From JBPRGG01 sp051418075 (lineage in GTDB: Bacteria; Bacteroidota; Bacteroidia; Cytophagales; Cyclobacteriaceae): 64,000 nt of DNA. The notes under the pieces are model-generated. The model worked only from the letters and a program-made list of their open reading frames with translations. It searched no databases and was not told where the DNA came from. The position numbers were made by a program, and so were the translations under genes. How positions within the stretch are numbered: the stretch's first letter is position 1; every line of letters begins with the position of its first letter. The stretch spans positions 20,476-84,475 of the forward strand of contig JBPRGG010000016.1 of assembly GCA_051418075.1 (NCBI GenBank), in the 5' to 3' direction. Of this stretch, positions 62,502-64,000 are shown one piece after another.

Positions 62502-63260
62502 ATGCGGATCTGTATAATAGAAGATGAACCTGCTGCAGTAAGAAGACTAGAACAACTGATCACTCAAACCAAACCAGACAGCCAGGTAGTAGCACGACTA
62601 AGCAGTGTGGAAGCCAGCGTGAAATGGTTATCTGAAAACCCGGATCCTGACTTGATCTTTCTGGATATTCAGTTGGCTGATGGGCTTAGCTTTTCTATCT
62701 TTCAAAAGGTTAAAACCCAGGCTCCGGTGATCTTTTGCACAGCCTATGATGAGTATGCCCTGAAGGCATTTAAATTGAAAAGTATCGATTATTTATTAAA
62801 ACCTATTGAACCGGAACAACTGATGCAGGCTTTTGAAAAATATGAGAGCCTCCTGGTGAAAACAGAACCCATTAATATGGAAACCCTGCGGTCACTTATT
62901 GCTCAGGACCATCTTCGGAATTTCAAAAAGCGATTTATGGTAAAAGTAGGTGAGCGTATTCATTCCGTCAATGTTCATGAAGTGTTGTATTTCTTTAGCG
63001 CTCAGAAGGCTACTTTTCTGCAAACCAAAACCGGTAAACGACTGATGATAGAGTTTAGCCTGGAGGAATTAGAACAATTGTTGGATCCCATGGACTTCTT
63101 CCGGATCAACCGCAAATATATCATCAATCATCAGGCTATCCGGGATATCTTTACTTTTAGTAATAGCCGCTTAAAGATCTATCTTCAAAGCTGTCAGGAT
63201 GAAAATATCCTGATCAGCCGGGAAAAAGTAGCCGAGTTCAAAGCCTGGCTGGATCGGTAA
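62502..63260 (+). CDS. LytTR-family response regulator
   Basis: This is a 252-residue regulator. The receiver domain has acidic residues Glu 7/Asp 8, phospho-acceptor Asp 55 (LIFLDIQLADG), and FCTAYDEYALKAFK with the switch Lys in DYLLKPIEP. The LytTR DNA-binding domain covers about residues 145-250, with RFMVKVGERIHSVNVHEVLYFFSAQKATFLQT and FFRINRKYIINHQAI. It is translated with the kinase, one base apart, and should bind direct-repeat sites near the genes it controls. No targets are identified in the window. Confidence 0.94.
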   Translation: MRICIIEDEPAAVRRLEQLITQTKPDSQVVARLSSVEASVKWLSENPDPDLIFLDIQLADGLSFSIFQKVKTQAPVIFCTAYDEYALKAFKLKSIDYLLKPIEPEQLMQAFEKYESLLVKTEPINMETLRSLIAQDHLRNFKKRFMVKVGERIHSVNVHEVLYFFSAQKATFLQTKTGKRLMIEFSLEELEQLLDPMDFFRINRKYIINHQAIRDIFTFSNSRLKIYLQSCQDENILISREKVAEFKAWLDR

Positions 63261-63292
63261 GAAGATATTTACAGATTCCAATTCTCATTAAC

Positions 63293-63832
63293 TCATGAAT
63301 TTACAATCTTATATTCTTTTGGCTTAGGTGTTTTTCTGCCTTTAATGATGAAATAGAAGGTAAGCCCCACTTCACCTATGGCGGCTGTAACACCCAACAA
63401 CAATGCCAGCCAGGCTTCATGGTCAGGTACACTAAAATTACTAAACGATTCCATCAGGTAACCAGCAGCAGCGCCAAAATCAACCCACCAAACAGGTGAG
63501 GAATGATATCAGACCGGTATATCAATACACCCATCAAAAACAAATGAACCCCAAAAAATGCCCCGGCAATTAAATAGCCATATCGGTGGGTATCCATAAA
63601 CAATAAGCTAAAGGCTTGCAATTGCTCTGCGCTGAAAGGAGCCAGAAATTCAGCTCCTCCCAAGATCTGGTAAGCCAGAAAATGGTTGAGTAGATTTATA
63701 CTGCCAATGGCCGGATGAGCTATTGGTCTAAATAGCCGAAGAAATCAGGGCCAGCGTTTTACCAAATGGTCTAAAAATTTGGTATAGCATGATACTTATC
63801 ACGGCATCCAACCACACTTGTTTAAACACCAT
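63293..63832 (-). pseudogene. Broken DUF4386-family membrane protein gene
   Basis: On the reverse strand, translation in three frames gives consecutive pieces of one DUF4386 protein. VWLDAVISIMLYQIFRPFGKTLAL comes first (from an ATG at 63832). After a shift near 63727 comes NLLNHFLAYQILGGAEFLAPFSAEQLQAFSLLFMD..GGLILALLLVT. After a shift near 63460 come AAGYLMESFSNFSVPDHEAW and GEVGLTFYFIIKG, ending in TGA at 63295-63293. The first 50-60 residues of the family are missing, replaced by AT-rich sequence. Two shifts plus a lost N-terminus make a pseudogene most likely. The central 69-residue frame (63454-63663) is only its middle part. Confidence 0.7.
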
Positions 63833-63960
63833 ATTTTTATATAAATATATTTTTATTATATGTTATATATTTATATATTTAATATAATATTTAAATATAT
63901 AAATAATTTCATTGAATTATTTAGATTACCATTATAGTTTTTATTTTTTCTTTATCTAAT
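63833..63960. other. Extremely AT-rich tract at the window end
   Basis: The first half (63833-63907) is almost pure A/T, with many short self-complementary TATATA and AATATTTAAATATA units. It replaces the expected 5' end of the DUF4386 gene. No gene, origin boxes or repeat unit of defined length can be supported. The last 40 bases to 64000 hold nothing recognised. Confidence 0.5.
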
Positions 63961-64000
63961 TAAAAAAGGACTAATACACTCTCCTGGTTTAGCAAAAAAC

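Overview
The window looks like chromosome of a Bacteroidetes (Bacteroidota) bacterium, most likely a free-living member of the Cytophagales. The support is a low GC content (roughly 40%), an adjacent SusC/SusD pair, families typical of the phylum (DUF4292, DUF2851, GSCFA, LytTR two-component pairs), almost no Shine-Dalgarno sites, and several upstream regions with the phylum promoter pattern TTTG-N19/20-TAnnTTTG. Most of the sequence is ordinary, densely coded core genome. The last 4 kb are decaying.

Layout. 0-6 kb: cell-envelope run (5'-truncated TPR protein, DUF4292 lipoprotein, degenerate LytM/EnvC-like protein) followed by tatA-gatA-lytic transglycosylase. 6-14 kb: ferritin-like protein, HtrA-type lipoprotein protease, SpoIIAA-like protein, a chemoreceptor with tandem zinc-binding (CZB) modules, and a large reverse-strand multi-PAS histidine kinase. 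14-20 kb, mainly reverse strand: trans-sulfuration enzyme, agmatine deiminase plus N-carbamoylputrescine amidase (agmatine to putrescine), and cysteine synthase. 20-31 kb: unlisted 45-aa membrane ORF, helix-hairpin-helix protein, a 1339-aa Upf1-like helicase, the ribosomal operon rpsF-rpsR-rplI with a clear promoter and terminator, GSCFA protein, DUF255 thioredoxin-fold protein and isoaspartyl peptidase. 31-37 kb: reverse-strand SusD/SusC, with a possible antisense small RNA over the susC start.

37-43 kb is the most distinctive metabolic region. A DoxX-type membrane domain fused to a TIM-barrel-like domain is divergent from a Tat-exported molybdenum hydroxylase operon of PaoABC type (2Fe-2S, Mo and FAD/4Fe-4S subunits). 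That operon ends in a 73-aa four-cysteine protein of unknown function. 43-55 kb: pyrD, ftsK, lolA-like, a REP-associated tyrosine transposase (RAYT), pyrF, DUF2851, NeuD-type acyltransferase, trhO, a nucleoside phosphorylase, and a fused nucleotidyltransferase/GHMP sugar kinase. 55-60 kb: surface proteins (beta-barrel protein, tiny CxxCxxCxxC lipoprotein, Gly-rich repeat lipoprotein, secreted aromatic-repeat protein) around an orphan NarL-type regulator. 60-64 kb: a frameshifted lipoprotein, a truncated AraC-family regulator and a broken DUF4386 gene flank an intact LytS/LytR-type pair. A long imperfect palindrome lies in the same area.

No rRNA or tRNA gene, CRISPR array, prophage or complete insertion sequence was seen. 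The points most worth following are the cysteine-rich tail gene of the Mo-hydroxylase operon, the DoxX fusion beside it, the kinase/nucleotidyltransferase fusion with an altered HxGH motif, the candidate antisense RNA at susC, and three long palindromes that could be partners of the RAYT.
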